A stretch of DNA of 64,000 nt, from the NCBI GenBank assembly GCA_963920635.1, contig OY987308.1, positions 3,042,225 to 3,106,224 on the forward strand. The letters run 5' to 3'. This DNA comes from Pseudeuparius sepicola (lineage: Eukaryota > Arthropoda > Insecta > Coleoptera > Anthribidae). The notes below the pieces were generated by a model. The model made no database searches, was not told the origin of the DNA, and saw nothing but the letters and a program-made list of their open reading frames with translations. The stretch's first letter is position 1; every line of letters begins with the position of its first letter. The position numbers were made by a program, and so were the translations under genes. Shown piece after piece: positions 1 to 10,550 of the stretch.

Positions 1-1300
1 TTTTAAAATTGTTTCCATAAAATTAAAAATAAAATAGCTGAATCCGATAAGTGTTCCATAATTAATTTCTGTTATTTGCGATATTTATCAATAATCTTAG
101 AAAACACATTTTTAGGCAAAAAAGGCTGAGATGGAAACGAAATAATTTATTTACTACACAACCGTGGCAGATACAAAAAAATGCCAAGATACACTTTTTG
201 TAGAGAATTGAAAGAACTTTACGAAAAAAAAATTTACGTTGATGTGAGACAGGTCCGTACTAATTACTTTTTAAATTTAGTGATAGTGAAAACCCATAAC
301 TCCACCACTGGTTATTTCAGGACCTTCATATTATCACTAAATATCGTAGTCAAAAAGGTGGTACTACACATCAAATTTGGTTTAAATATCTCCACTGGTT
401 CGGACAGTGTAAAAAATACTTCATATTTTTTCCAACACTTCAACGCCCTGTATCTCGGAAACTAAGCTTTCCCCGATATATGTTGATATAAAATTTTCAT
501 TTTAGATTATCTTTTTCTATCTAATGTTAAAGTCCTACCACATAAAAGTGAACCACCCTGTATACAATTATAAAATAACAACATATAAACAATAAACACA
601 CAAAACAATTTCAAAAATACACAGGAAAACTAAATAAATTGTTAAAAATCGTCCACCAAAAAAGTGAGGTTATGAAACAATGTCATCGACGTTAGTTCAA
701 CTAATGGCCGCTTGGCGCTACGATCTTAATTTGAATTCCCAATAATATTAAAATATTGAAAATTTGAAGGTGCCAGCAATGGATAACGCCTTAGGGTTCA
801 TCGGAGAACATAAATTTGCGAATATTCCACCTGAAGAGGCATATAAACCTATAATAATTTGCAAGGCACTTTTTGATGATCGGTCATTCACTTCGTCCGG
901 AAAACGTTTAGTAAAAACTGCTGTCCCCTCGACTGTCTCATTAAAATTATTGGCAGAAGCTTATGGTAAGACGCATGCTTGTGTATAGGTACGTATGCGT
1001 AATAATATTTTGTTCTGTAGGGTTTATGTCAATTTAAATATGAAAATATTTACTACAGGATGAAAAAGTAGATATGATTAGTTTAACTCTTTGTCGTTAA
1101 ATATTTACTTGTTATTTATGTTTTTGTCTGCTCTATGTTTTGTTAGGCTTTATTAAAAATGAACGTAAAACATAAAAAATTGCATTTTTATTCACTTCCA
1201 ACCAAAGTCTACAGATATACCTACTAATTATGTAGATTCTTGTATTTTAATTTAACTGTACCTACCAAAAACTAACGGTATACTTACCTACACAAATAAT
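1..1300. other. Low-copy AT-rich DNA, no gene recognised
   Basis: I see no coding sequence with recognisable domains; the reading frames here are short and of ordinary AT-rich composition. A lone end of the foldback type (ccaccctgtata) lies at about 554-565 with no partner nearby. From about 760 there is a short open stretch that resembles no family I know. Confidence 0.4.
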
Positions 1301-1304
1301 GTTG

Positions 1305-1350
1305 TACCAAAGTCTACAAATAGGTATACCAATATTTGTAGACTTTGGTA
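1305..1350. repeat. 18 bp perfect hairpin
   Basis: The arms taccaaagtctacaaata (1305-1322) and its exact reverse complement (1333-1350) flank a 10 base loop. A further direct, imperfect copy of the arm lies at about 1200-1215. It is probably the remnant of a small foldback element; no function is claimed. Confidence 0.7.
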
Positions 1351-2290
1351 AATAATGGAAAGTCAATATGAACCTGCCCCCGTATAACTAGCTTGTCGGC
1401 GATTTCGTTTAGTCGCCCTCGTAAATGCGAAGCGTGCGAGGTGACGCTGATTTACGACCGGTCGCAAAAAATTGTCGGCTTTTCCGAGAGATCAAAGAAG
1501 TGAGCCGACTCTAGTATTTCTAGACCTTGATGTTGCTCTGTGTAAACCTAGGGCAAGGGAACCGAAATTTACCAAAAAAATTGGGTTATTTATTACACGT
1601 TACCACTCGATTGATTTCATTGGCCCCAATTTACGAGATCAAAGCGATATTTTCTCTCCAAAGGTTCGAAAACCGATATCTTGCCTTTTCTAAGGGCGAA
1701 TCGACGATAATTAATTCATCGCAAAATGAGGGGTGGAAGTTCAGAGACGGCCGAGGGTCAGTTCAAAGGTCAGGCGGAAATGCGAAAGAGGAAAAATGGG
1801 CTAAAAGGATTCCGAAGTGGATGGGGCTTTTTGGGCGCTGCCGACTTCTGTTTTTAATTTTAAATGGGCGAAAAATAGGGTGCTGTATCAAAGTGTTTTG
1901 GATAGATATTTATGTAGCCTAGCAGACAGGATCTTTGTCCAATCGTGAAAGATAGTCAAATGAAATTTGGTACAATGCGTTGATTAAGTGTCACAAAGTG
2001 TGGTAGGTAATGTAGGTAATCTATGATAATTTAGTCAGTTCTCGTCAGTCAAATGTCAAGGTCAGTAAATTATCGTTTTTTTTTAAATCATTTGAGGCAG
2101 CTACAAAAAAGTTTAAGACAGCTTTTGCCGAGTAGAATAAAAAAATAAAATTAATAGTAAAAAAATATTTTTAAAAACAAGCTTTTATTTAAATGCTCTG
2201 AAAAGAAGAAAATAAACTCTATAATAAATCAAACCAAGGCAAACCTATAATTTTGTTACATTATGCAACTGCGTATAATATGACGGAAAA
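1351..2290. other. Low-copy DNA with a GC-richer core
   Basis: The stretch 1378-1520 is clearly richer in CpG and GC than its surroundings (motifs such as gtcggcgatttcg and cgaccggtcg). Overlapping frames run to 131 codons at 1527-1922 but show no recognisable domain. It may be old single-copy DNA or a regulatory segment. I make no gene call. Confidence 0.3.
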
Positions 2291-2294
2291 GCTT

Positions 2295-2452
2295 GTCGCG
2301 AGATTTTCGTGTGTAAATTTCTTTTATAGAAAAATACAATTTCTACTTATAATACTTTCGTCAAGATATATATTATATGGTCGCGAGATTCTCGTGTGAA
2401 AATTTCTTTTATAGAAAATACATTTTCTACTTAAAATTACTTTCAAGATATA
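2295..2452. repeat. Two-copy tandem repeat, period 85 bp
   Basis: Unit one starts at gtcgcgagattttcgtgtg (2295) and unit two at gtcgcgagattctcgtgtg (2380). Both continue through tttcttttatagaaaa and a caagatata tail. The units differ by a few substitutions and small gaps. Confidence 0.8.
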
Positions 2453-2819
2453 CAGGATGATTTTTTTAGGTCTACCACCGCGATTTTCTCGCTCATTTGC
2501 GGCCTACAAAAAAAACGTAAGAAACAAAAATGTGGCAATTTTGGACAGCTAAGTGGTGCTGCAAAAGAAAGTGGCATCCATGGCCAACTTGTCGCGCAAT
2601 ATTAAAAAAACCTCAAATTGAGCAAAACTATTAATGGCCGTGGAATGTTTATTTTAAGAGACAGAGGAAAACTTTTATATTGAAAATTGATGGCACTAAG
2701 AAGCTTTATGCAAAAGGGTACTCAGATAGTGTCAGAAAATTACACAGGGTCTTCGGCTCTCTTGAGACTATGAATATTTTTTTGTTTATTTCTTATTAAG
2801 CGATTTTCTCGCTTATTTT

Positions 2820-3751
2820 GGGACGCGGGAAATAGGACGCGCGACAACTGGACGCGGATAATTGGACGCGTGCGACATTTGGACGCGCGAGAATTGGACG
2901 TGTACGACAATTGGGCGTGTATAACAATTGGACGCGACGAGATCCGGACGCAAGATTCTTGGATTTACGAAAAACAATTATGTTAATATAATAATAAATT
3001 ATCTTAATTGGCCCAGAATAATTTTCAAATGATTTGTGAAAAGGCTCAAATAGTAGGTAGGTAAATAATATTTTAAATTAGTCCTTTCTCTTCGGTAATC
3101 CCTTTATTATTCATAGTGTCGAGTGGTAAATAATGCAGTTGAAGGTTGGCATAACAGCTTTTCTTCCATTGTTCAGGCGACACATCCATCCATTTGGAAG
3201 TTCATTCATGCGTTGAAACAGGAAGAAAGCCTGAACAGGGTGAAAATTGAACAATGCATCGCAGGACAGGAACAACCCAGAAAGAAAGTTTATCGTGACA
3301 CGGCTCAGAAAATACAAACAGTGATGGCGGATTACGCAAATAGACCAGTGTTAGAGTATTTACGGGGTATCGCATATAGTTTTCAATTCCAACATACCTA
3401 ATAATATGTATAAAAATTATTATGTATGTGCTATTATAATATGTTATTATATTAAAACAAATGTATATTTATAACTGACAAAATTGATTACTTCAATCAA
3501 AAGAATTTAAACAAATATTTTTGTATTAGCCGAATAAACCATTGTTTGATGATAATTCGCCATTTATTTGACTTGCCAATTTCGTGTTTATTTGAACTTG
3601 AATTTTTTTTTTCAGAAAGAAACCTACTAATTGTCGCGTCGAATTGTCGTACGCGTTCAATTGTCATATTCGTCCAATTTTCGCGCGTCCAAATGTCGCA
3701 CACGTCCAATTGTCGCGCGTCCAATTATCCGCGTCCAGTTGACGTGACACC
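2820..3751 (+). mobile_element. Defective Mutator-like element (MULE) with GGACGCG-array ends
   Basis: The left end (2820-2952) and right end (3630-3751) are inverted copies of an array built from a GGACGCG core alternating with cgacaatt-type spacers. They share stretches such as ggacgcggataattggacgc. Between them lies a remnant of a MULE-type transposase (3123-3401). At about 930 bp the element is far shorter than an autonomous MULE, so most of the transposase has been lost. I found no clear 9-10 bp target duplication. The arrays may be multiple transposase-binding sites; that is inference. Confidence 0.7.
3123..3401 (+). pseudogene. MULE transposase C-terminal remnant
   Basis: The 92 residue frame begins with an NNAVEGWHNSF block followed by HPSIWKFI and ends with a YANRP...YLRGIA block. 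I recognise this series from the C-terminal part of MULE-type transposases common in arthropods, where N-N-x-V-E-x-W-H is strongly conserved. In the same frame, upstream codons read C-R-V-V before N-N, so the homology starts at about 3117 and the N-terminal catalytic part is missing. It lies between two inverted GGACGCG arrays, which supports its being the internal part of that element. It is a fragment and cannot be active. Confidence 0.7.
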
Positions 3752-3779
3752 ATTTTTTTACTATTAATTTTATTTTCAA

Positions 3780-4140
3780 CTTTTTATTTCTACTCTTCAA
3801 GCCCTTCCATTTAATGCCCATATTAAGGCAAAAGAAAATGTAATCCGCCATCTTGGAGCGACGGCCATATTGAATTTAGTGTGATGTCACTAACTTTTTC
3901 GTTTTCTACTCTTCAAGCCCTTTCATTTGATATCCATATCAAGGGGGTTGACAAAAAATACATCATCCGCCATCTTGGAGCGGCGGCCATTTTGAAAGTA
4001 TTACAATAAGTATTGGGTATTGCATATTGTATTGTCACCGGAACTAAAGGTGTATGCAAAATTTCAGTTCAATCGGATGTCAGGAAGTGGTTCTAATTCA
4101 GCTTGAAAAGCTTGTAAAAATATTCATACAGGAAAAAATC
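3780..4140 (+). repeat. Dispersed repeat with CGCCATCTTGGAGCGGCGG units
   Basis: This stretch holds two tandem-like units of cgccatcttggagcg followed by gcggccat, separated by ctcttcaagccctttcattt and tgtgatgtcactaac. It continues into a cttgtaaaa tail at about 4120. The same family occurs at 55563-56080 (three units) and, inverted, at 59940-60408. The ends are not defined by inverted repeats here. Confidence 0.8.
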
Positions 4141-5520
4141 GCAAAACATCTCTAAAAATAGGCAATAATTTTCAGTGTTCATACTCTCATATATTAAAAT
4201 GGACTTAGTCCAGGTCACAATCTCTTCTTGTTCTTCTTGTGTAAATGAGATTTACATATATGGTCGTGGGTACATGCAGAGCCATCTAGCGGCGAATAGA
4301 ACTATTAAAATCTCCCTTCGCGATTGTTTTTAGCTATAGTCCTCCTTACGGCAGAATGCGTGCGACGTAAGGGGGAAGAACTCGCAAATATTATAGAATT
4401 AGTCACAGTTCAGGGGCGTAGCTCAATTTTGTGTAACTCACTGACTTAATTTTCATACAATTGTTATTTAATTTATCGTTAATATTATTCTTAACGGTGA
4501 TGCCTTAGATTATGGAGGAAGGCAAACCCTCATAACATTGGTAATTATTTATCGTGCTTGAGAATGCAACGTTGTTCCCTGTTTACTCATTTTGCACACG
4601 TTAACTCCCGAACATACGAAACGCCATTGAACCCTCTGAGCCGGCGGAAAAAACTTGCCAGCGGCCTAAAAAATGAGGTCTGTATGGTAGCCCAAATACG
4701 CAGTTAACTTTATGTACTATAGAAACAGGCACAAAACGCGTTGGCTAACTGCTTTTGTCAGCCGACTGCTTGGTAGAAGTGCTGTGTTGCCGTATTTCAA
4801 AGTCGATGGTGGACGCGACGATGTTGAAAAAAATATAATAGGTGTTTTATCACACCGCGTTAAAAATAAATCATAAACAAAAATGGGTAAGTGGTCCCGT
4901 GATGCGAGCTTTATTTTTTCGGTATAACAGAGGTCAGAAATTCGGCTTCAATATGATAAAACTTGTAGTCGCCAATAAATAACGACTACTCGTATAGGAA
5001 ATCTCGCAACGCTGCCCGCATTCTTTAGAAACGTTTTCTTTCGTGCTTTGGACTATAGCCAGGACGATTGCGAATAAAATCTTCCGCGTGTTAATGTTTC
5101 ATATCTGTCCGCACAAAGAAACGAAAGCAATCTTCTCAAACGCGGCAAAGCTTCAAACCGCCCATTAACGCTTTGATATGTTCGCACGTCACTCCGTTTT
5201 TCAATCTCGCTCATTTGCAAGTAAAACTAGACGGCGGCACACCTCAAAAGATCGGCCCACTCGAAAAAGCTTTCAGGGCTCTTTTTGCCCGCGGCAAATA
5301 CTGCGCGACCTTTGAGGTGACCCCTGGCCACTTCCGGAATAATTTCCGGATGGCATAGGTATTAGGTACCAGATGGAGGCCCCAGAGAAGTTTCGGTTCG
5401 GATGTTACTTCGTATTAGAACGAACCAAGATCGGCTTGTCTCGGAGAATTTCGAAAATTGCGGCGGTTTCTAAGTTGTATAGTCCGGTGGAAAAATAAAA
5501 TTATTAAGGCAAGGACCAGC
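4141..5520. other. Low-copy DNA, no gene recognised
   Basis: No domain-bearing frame was seen. The stretch 5090-5345 is GC-richer and holds a 61 codon frame at 5173-5358 without recognisable homology. An ancient single-copy or regulatory segment is possible but not shown. Confidence 0.3.
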
Positions 5521-5575
5521 CGGAAAATTTAATTATGGTCATGACAGAGAAAAAAAAAATTAAAACCGACTTCAA

Positions 5576-5810
5576 AAATTTGCCCGTATGCACATTTCAA
5601 CAAAAATTTTAGAAATATTTTTCTCTTTCTAAATTGAGTTATCTTTGGAGTCGGTGACAGTAAGTTATGATGTATGTAGGATATGAAGTATTCATACCTA
5701 AATAGATTTAAATTGCTTGCCTTGACTGTCACCGACTCCAAAGATAACTCCATTTAGAAAGAGAAAAATATTTCTAAAATTTTAGTTGAAATATGCATAC
5801 GGGCAAATTT
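5576..5810. repeat. Inverted repeat, two 86 bp arms
   Basis: The left arm 5576-5661 starts aaatttgcccgtatgcaca and ends ggagtcggtgacagt. The right arm 5725-5810 is its near-perfect reverse complement. A 63 base spacer separates them. A further partial copy of the arm end (tgtgcatacgggcaaattt) lies at about 5856-5875. It is likely a foldback element. Confidence 0.85.
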
Positions 5811-5949
5811 GTGAAGTAGGTGTTATTTTTTGCTTTTTTTTAAATTTTTGGTGGAGTGTGCATACGGGCAAATTTTTGAAATCGCTTTTAATTTTTTTGT
5901 TAAAAATTTTTTTATTTCTTATTTTTTAGTGAATTATTATTTTTTTAAT

Positions 5950-6080
5950 CTACGACGGTGTCATTATTATGACACATTTAGCATTGCCATTTGGATATCA
6001 TTGTTCATAATAACACTGAGTGTTATTATGAAGGCCATAGGGACATCCAAATGAAATGTGTCGTAATGACACCGTCGTAG
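5950..6080. repeat. Small MITE-like foldback, 131 bp
   Basis: The termini are ctacgacggtgtcattatta at the left and the reverse complement (gtaatgacaccgtcgtag) at the right. A second inner inverted repeat centres on ataacactgagtgttat. No coding content. Confidence 0.85.
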
Positions 6081-6173
6081 AAATGGTATTTAAGAAAAAT
6101 CAAAAATATGCGAATAAAATCTATTTGGGCCATCGTAGAGTAAATAAATTTTGAATGATACTAGTTCGATACG

Positions 6174-6227
6174 AACATTATAATGAAACTTGTGTAACTA
6201 ACATTACACACATTTCATTATAATGTT
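6174..6227. repeat. 15 bp perfect hairpin
   Basis: The arm aacattataatgaaa (6174-6188) is matched exactly by its reverse complement at 6213-6227, around a spacer that is itself partly self-complementary (tgtgtaa...ttacaca). Confidence 0.75.
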
Positions 6228-6239
6228 GTAACTGCAAAT

Positions 6240-7165
6240 AAATTTATATTCTTATTATTATTATTATTTTATTATTATCATCGACTTAGTCAAAAGGCAT
6301 TCGCACTCCCTCTCTGGGGAACATTCACTCAGATCCCGGGTATCCCGGATACCATAAGGATCTGGCTCGGACGAGACCCTTGCCATGTTATCGGGCCTTA
6401 GGTGACATTGATGTTGTTGGACGTTCCTGCACTCCCCATGAATTTCCTGACGGTTCGGGCTGTCGCAAGTAGTACCGCTTTCTGCACGGTCCTGTAAAGA
6501 TTATCAGTTAGACCCAGCTCTTTGATGTTTCTCAGCAAACTTTTTGGTATGACACCAGTTGTTGACACGATGATTGGAATCGTCTGAACGTTGTCCATTT
6601 CCCATTGCCTCCTAATTCGTTCTTCTAAGTCTCTGTACTTCGCGATCTTCTCGACTTGCTTCACAAGCAGGTTGTTATTGTTCGGGATGGCCACATCAAT
6701 CAGAGTTGTCTTCCTAGAAATTTTATCAACTATTATAAGGTCCGGTCTGTTATGGGCAACTCGTTGATCTGTCAGAACTGTACGATCCCAGTACATCTTG
6801 TAGTTGCTGTTCTCAAGAACAGGCTCAGGTGTGTTGTTGTAATACGGGACCCTCTCTGCCTGCACAAGCAGCAGCTTTTCCGCCAGTTCCTGGTGCAAGA
6901 TCTTGGCAACCGAATCGTGTCGTTCCTTATATTCCGTTGATGCGAACATCTGACATCCTCCTGTTATGTGCTGGATTGTTTCTGAAGTTGGGCACCCGTA
7001 TCTGCATCTGTCATCCACTACCGATGCATCTCCTACAATGAATTTTTGGTAGTTGCGAGTTGGTATAACCTGATCTTGTATGGCCAGTAGGAAGCCTTCC
7101 GTCTCGGGGAACATTCGTCCCGAGGTCAGCCAATAGTTCGGCTTTTATTATTTTTATTATTATGG
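6240..7165 (-). mobile_element. 5'-truncated non-LTR retrotransposon (restriction-like endonuclease type)
   Basis: On the minus strand a coding tail (about 7144 to 6398) is followed by a 3' untranslated part and then a trinucleotide tail of the AAT/ATA type at 6240-6285. That layout is expected for a non-LTR element with a microsatellite-like 3' end. The 5' side breaks off at 7139-7165 in a TTATTAT-rich stretch. The reverse transcriptase domain is missing, as is usual for 5'-truncated copies. Confidence 0.75.
6398..7144 (-). pseudogene. Non-LTR retrotransposon polyprotein, C-terminal zinc knuckle and RLE domain
   Basis: This is the C-terminal end of a retrotransposon polyprotein. Counting from the first Met at 7114, a CCHC knuckle (C-x3-C-x7-H-x4-C) lies at residues 37-54. 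A restriction-like endonuclease motif follows with Pro124-Asp125 in HNRPDLIIVD and Asp140 in TLIDVAIP. The block PIIVSTTGVIPKSLL and the final AVLLATARTVRKF are familiar from arthropod elements of the R2-like superclade. Upstream codons stay open in frame to about 7144 (N-Y-W-L-T-S-G-R). RLE domains nick target DNA to prime reverse transcription. The frame is intact for about 248 codons, but the reverse transcriptase part is missing, so this is a dead truncated copy. Confidence 0.75.
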
Positions 7166-7179
7166 GGCCATTCCCAAAG

Positions 7180-7440
7180 TAATCCCTTTGTAATAATAAT
7201 AATAATAATAAGAGAATCATCGAAATCGGTTCAATATGAAATTTCATCCCCTATTTGTCCACCCTTAGGGGTGGATTTTTTTCTTCAAATTTAAATGGGA
7301 CCATTCTGTAGGTATACCCTTTCAAATAAAAAAAGAATTGTCCAAATCGGTTTATAAATAACGGAGTTCTGAGGTAACAAACATAAAAAAACATACAACC
7401 GAATTGATAACCTCCTCCATTTTGAAGTCAGTTAAAAAAC
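7180..7440 (+). mobile_element. RTE-type retrotransposon 3' tail
   Basis: After a TAA-rich run, phrases such as aatcatcgaaatcggttca, gaaatttcatccccta and cctcctccattttgaagtc appear in the order I know from RTE-clade 3' ends of insects. Only the 3' untranslated part is present. The family assignment is from memory of these phrases, not from a search. Confidence 0.6.
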
Positions 7441-7529
7441 GCATTTATTGATGATTCTTAATATGAAGTAAGTAGGAGACACATCACTGGAAGTAATTAC
7501 CAACAGCCCAAATAAAATCGGCAATATAT

Positions 7530-9330
7530 TTTTTTATAAACAATATTTTAAAATTTATATATTTTTATCCAGTAGCTGACATAGTGATTTTTGACTAGAC
7601 CCTTAGCCTGAATCTGATAAGCCCAAAACCTGAAACCCTATAAAATTGTCACAGCAATTTCTATAAAGGAAAGCAAGTGATTATTGTATGTTTATTTATT
7701 CGTACATTCTCATTTCTGGAACATACAGGGTGTCCAACTTTAAAACTGTACAAATCTGTAAAATCTTCATTTTTGGAGATAATCGCCTAAACTTTTTTTT
7801 GTTTGAAAGGCCTTCAAAAAACCGCTCATTTGACCTTCCTACAATTTTCAAAATGCAAATCCAGGGCCGGCTGCGATTTTTTTATACCCCCGATTTTCAT
7901 GAAAACCATTTAGCGATTTTTTTATTTAAAATCACACCACAGCGTTAATCCGAACATCCGAAAACTCCTATATACCAAATTTGTACAAAAAATATACAGG
8001 GAGTTCCATTCTGCAGGGTGTCAAAGTTGAGCAAAATAGAAATTGTCAAAAGTCAAGTGTGACATGGAATCCTCTAAAAACACTGTTGAATGGTCAATAG
8101 GACCACTTGAGGTGTTGGTGTGCAAAGGTCCAATACAAAATATACAGAGTGTTCTTATCTGTGCCATCTGAAATTACTGAATTTTTTAAACTTTATACGG
8201 GTCAAAAATCGAGTATATCAAAACCGCTCCACACACTATAAACGAACTCAATCTAAAAAATACAGAAACCTGCCAGTCAGTAAGTCCGTATCAGTTAAGG
8301 TGGCTGGTGTGCCACAACAGGAAACGCACAGAAAATGTATTATCTTAGACAGTGACTTTATTGAGAAAGGTCCAATAACCAATGATTTAAATTGTTTTTA
8401 TTTGTTAGTTGGCACTTTGTAAAGATATACATTATTTTTGTGTTTATCAATATTTTTCAATGATTCCAGAGCACTCTTGATCCGTATAAGTTTCATAAAA
8501 TTTCAGAATTTTGAGATGGCTCAGAGAAAAATACCCTGTATATTTTTGTAGTAAATATTTTCACACCAACATTTTGAGTAGTCCTGTTGACCATTCAACT
8601 GTTTTGAAGGGATTCTATGGCACACTTGACTCGCCAGATGCCTTTAAAATTCCTATTTTGCTCAATTTTTGACACCCTGCAGAATGGAACTCCCTGTACA
8701 TTTTTTATTCAAATTTCGTATATAGGCGTTTTTGGGTGTCCTGATTAACGCTGTGGTGTCAGATTTTAAATAAAAAAAATCGCTAAATGGTTTTCGTGGA
8801 AATCGGGGAATAAAAAAATCGCAGTCGGCCCTGGATTTGCTTTTTGAAAATGGTAGGAAGGTCAAAAGAAGCGGTTTTTGAAGGCCTTTCAAACAAAAAA
8901 AAAGGTTAGGCGATTATCTCCAAAACTAAAGATTTTACGGATTTGTACAGTTTTAAAGTTGGACACCCGTATGTACATATTATAGTAACTTATTCTTGAG
9001 TAGAAAACTTTGGCTTTCCAATTTTGTAAATTATTTGTTCATTATGTCACAGTTATTAAAAATAATGTTCGCTTTTATTTACCTATTTCTTTTTATTTTT
9101 CTATGATAATATTGATTCTTGTAGATGTATTCCAATTTTATTTAGCTCCAACTGTTTTTTTGTCATTTGATATTTTCTATCTGTTTTCTATTTATTGTTC
9201 TTCTCTCTTCCCCTCCACCTTTCCTTCTCCCTATCTTTCTCTCCTTTTTTTCTAAAAATACTGTTTCTTCTCTTCCCCTGAAATTACAGACGGCATAAAC
9301 TTTCTATAGAGTCGTTTCTTAACCTTCTTT
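7530..9330 (+). repeat. Dispersed repeat, copy 1 (interrupted by a foldback)
   Basis: Segments 7530-7725 and 8972-9330 together match 27230-27780 collinearly. Shared phrases include gtgatttttgactagaccc, ttagcctgaatctgataag and gaaaactttggctttcca. The copy at 27.4 kb lacks the 7726-8969 insert and so acts as an empty site. No coding content recognised. Confidence 0.8.
7726..8969. mobile_element. Palindromic TA-inserting foldback element, 1.24 kb
   Basis: The left end reads TA then cagggtgtccaactttaaaa. The right end is the inverted form ending ggacacccg then TA, with one base lost from the terminal CCCTG. The arms run inward about 450 bp each and contain inner copies of the end motif (cagggagttccattctgcag). 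The 27.4 kb paralogue shows the uninterrupted site. It encodes nothing recognisable; the frames in it are mirror-image accidents. Confidence 0.85.
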
Positions 9331-9570
9331 GAACTTATTTTGAACTTCCGGATGGCTTTCCAGATAGAGAAAATCGAATTTTCCATATTTTATCAACAGG
9401 TGGATACTCGTAAATTTCCCTTGATGCTACTCAACATCGATGTACTTGTCAGTAGGTGAAAATGGGGCACCTAAATCTGTCACTATCTGCCTGTCTAAGA
9501 AAAAAAAAAAGAAAAAATCAAAAAATCCGGTTTTCGCAATTTTCTCGGAATATTTATTTATGTTCACGAA
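9331..9570. other. Intervening AT-rich DNA
   Basis: No gene or defined repeat seen; it ends in low-complexity A-rich sequence at about 9500-9520. Confidence 0.4.
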
Positions 9571-10400
9571 ATATTTGACCCCCCACTAACTTTTTTATTT
9601 TTTCAGCTAGAAACACGAATAAAAAAGCATTTTGTAGAGAATTTTATAATTTTTTTGCGGTTTTATTGCATTTTATATAGGGTGTTTAGAAGAAGAGTGG
9701 CAAACTAAACTTATGTTTTTTTAAATGGAACACCCTATATATGTTCGCATTTTTTAAATCTGCTCATCAAGGCAATTAAAATGATATTAAACTTTGTGGC
9801 ATTATCTTTTTCCGTTTTTGAAAAATTCCGTTTTCAAATTTTATACTACATTTATTTAACTTGAAATTGTGGATCTCTTGATAAAGATAGATGATCGATG
9901 TAATAACAAAAAATATTTGTTGTAAACAAGAGAGTAACATAGTGAAACTTAAAAATATTTAGGGGCTTTTACGATTTTCCTGAAATTCTTTATTTCGAGA
10001 ATAATCAGTAACATTTGAAAAGGCTTCTAAACATTTTGTAGTTTCACTATATTACTCTCTTGTTTGAAACAAATATTTTTTTTATTTATCACGGGATCAA
10101 ATTCGAGTTAAATAAATTTAGTATAAAATTTGAAAACGGAATTTTTCAAAAAAAGGAAAAAGATAATGCCACACAGTTTAATATCATTTTAATTGCCTTG
10201 ATGAGCAGATTTCAAAAATGCAAAAATATATAGGGTGTTCCATTAAAAAAAAAACATAAGTTTAGTTTGCCACTATTTTTCTAAACACCCTATATAAAAT
10301 GCAATAAAACCGCAAAAAAATATAAAATTCTCTACAAAATGCTTTTTTATTCGTGTTTCTAGCTCAAAAAATAAAAAAGTTAGTGGTGGGGTCAAATATA
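9571..10400. mobile_element. Palindromic foldback element, about 830 bp
   Basis: The outer arms start atatttgaccccccactaac and are mirrored by gttagtggtggggtcaaata at the right end. Inner segments (aaatctgctcatcaaggcaa, tttgtggcattatctttttc) also occur in the foldback at 52957-53841, so the two share their core while their outer ends differ. No coding content. Confidence 0.85.
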
Positions 10401-10550
10401 AAATGGGGTCAAATATAAAATAGTTAATAGCTACAACTTTTGTGTAGGACATTTTCTGCTAGGAGGTCACATTTCGCCGAAAATTGCAAAAAAAAAAACA
10501 GTTTCAACCCCTGAACACCTAATCCTCATTTCACCGTTTGGATTGATGGG

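Noticed and set aside
9010..9255. 81 codon hydrophobic frame
   Set aside because: Pyrimidine-rich low-complexity tract inside a dispersed repeat; the 27.5 kb copy does not keep the frame.
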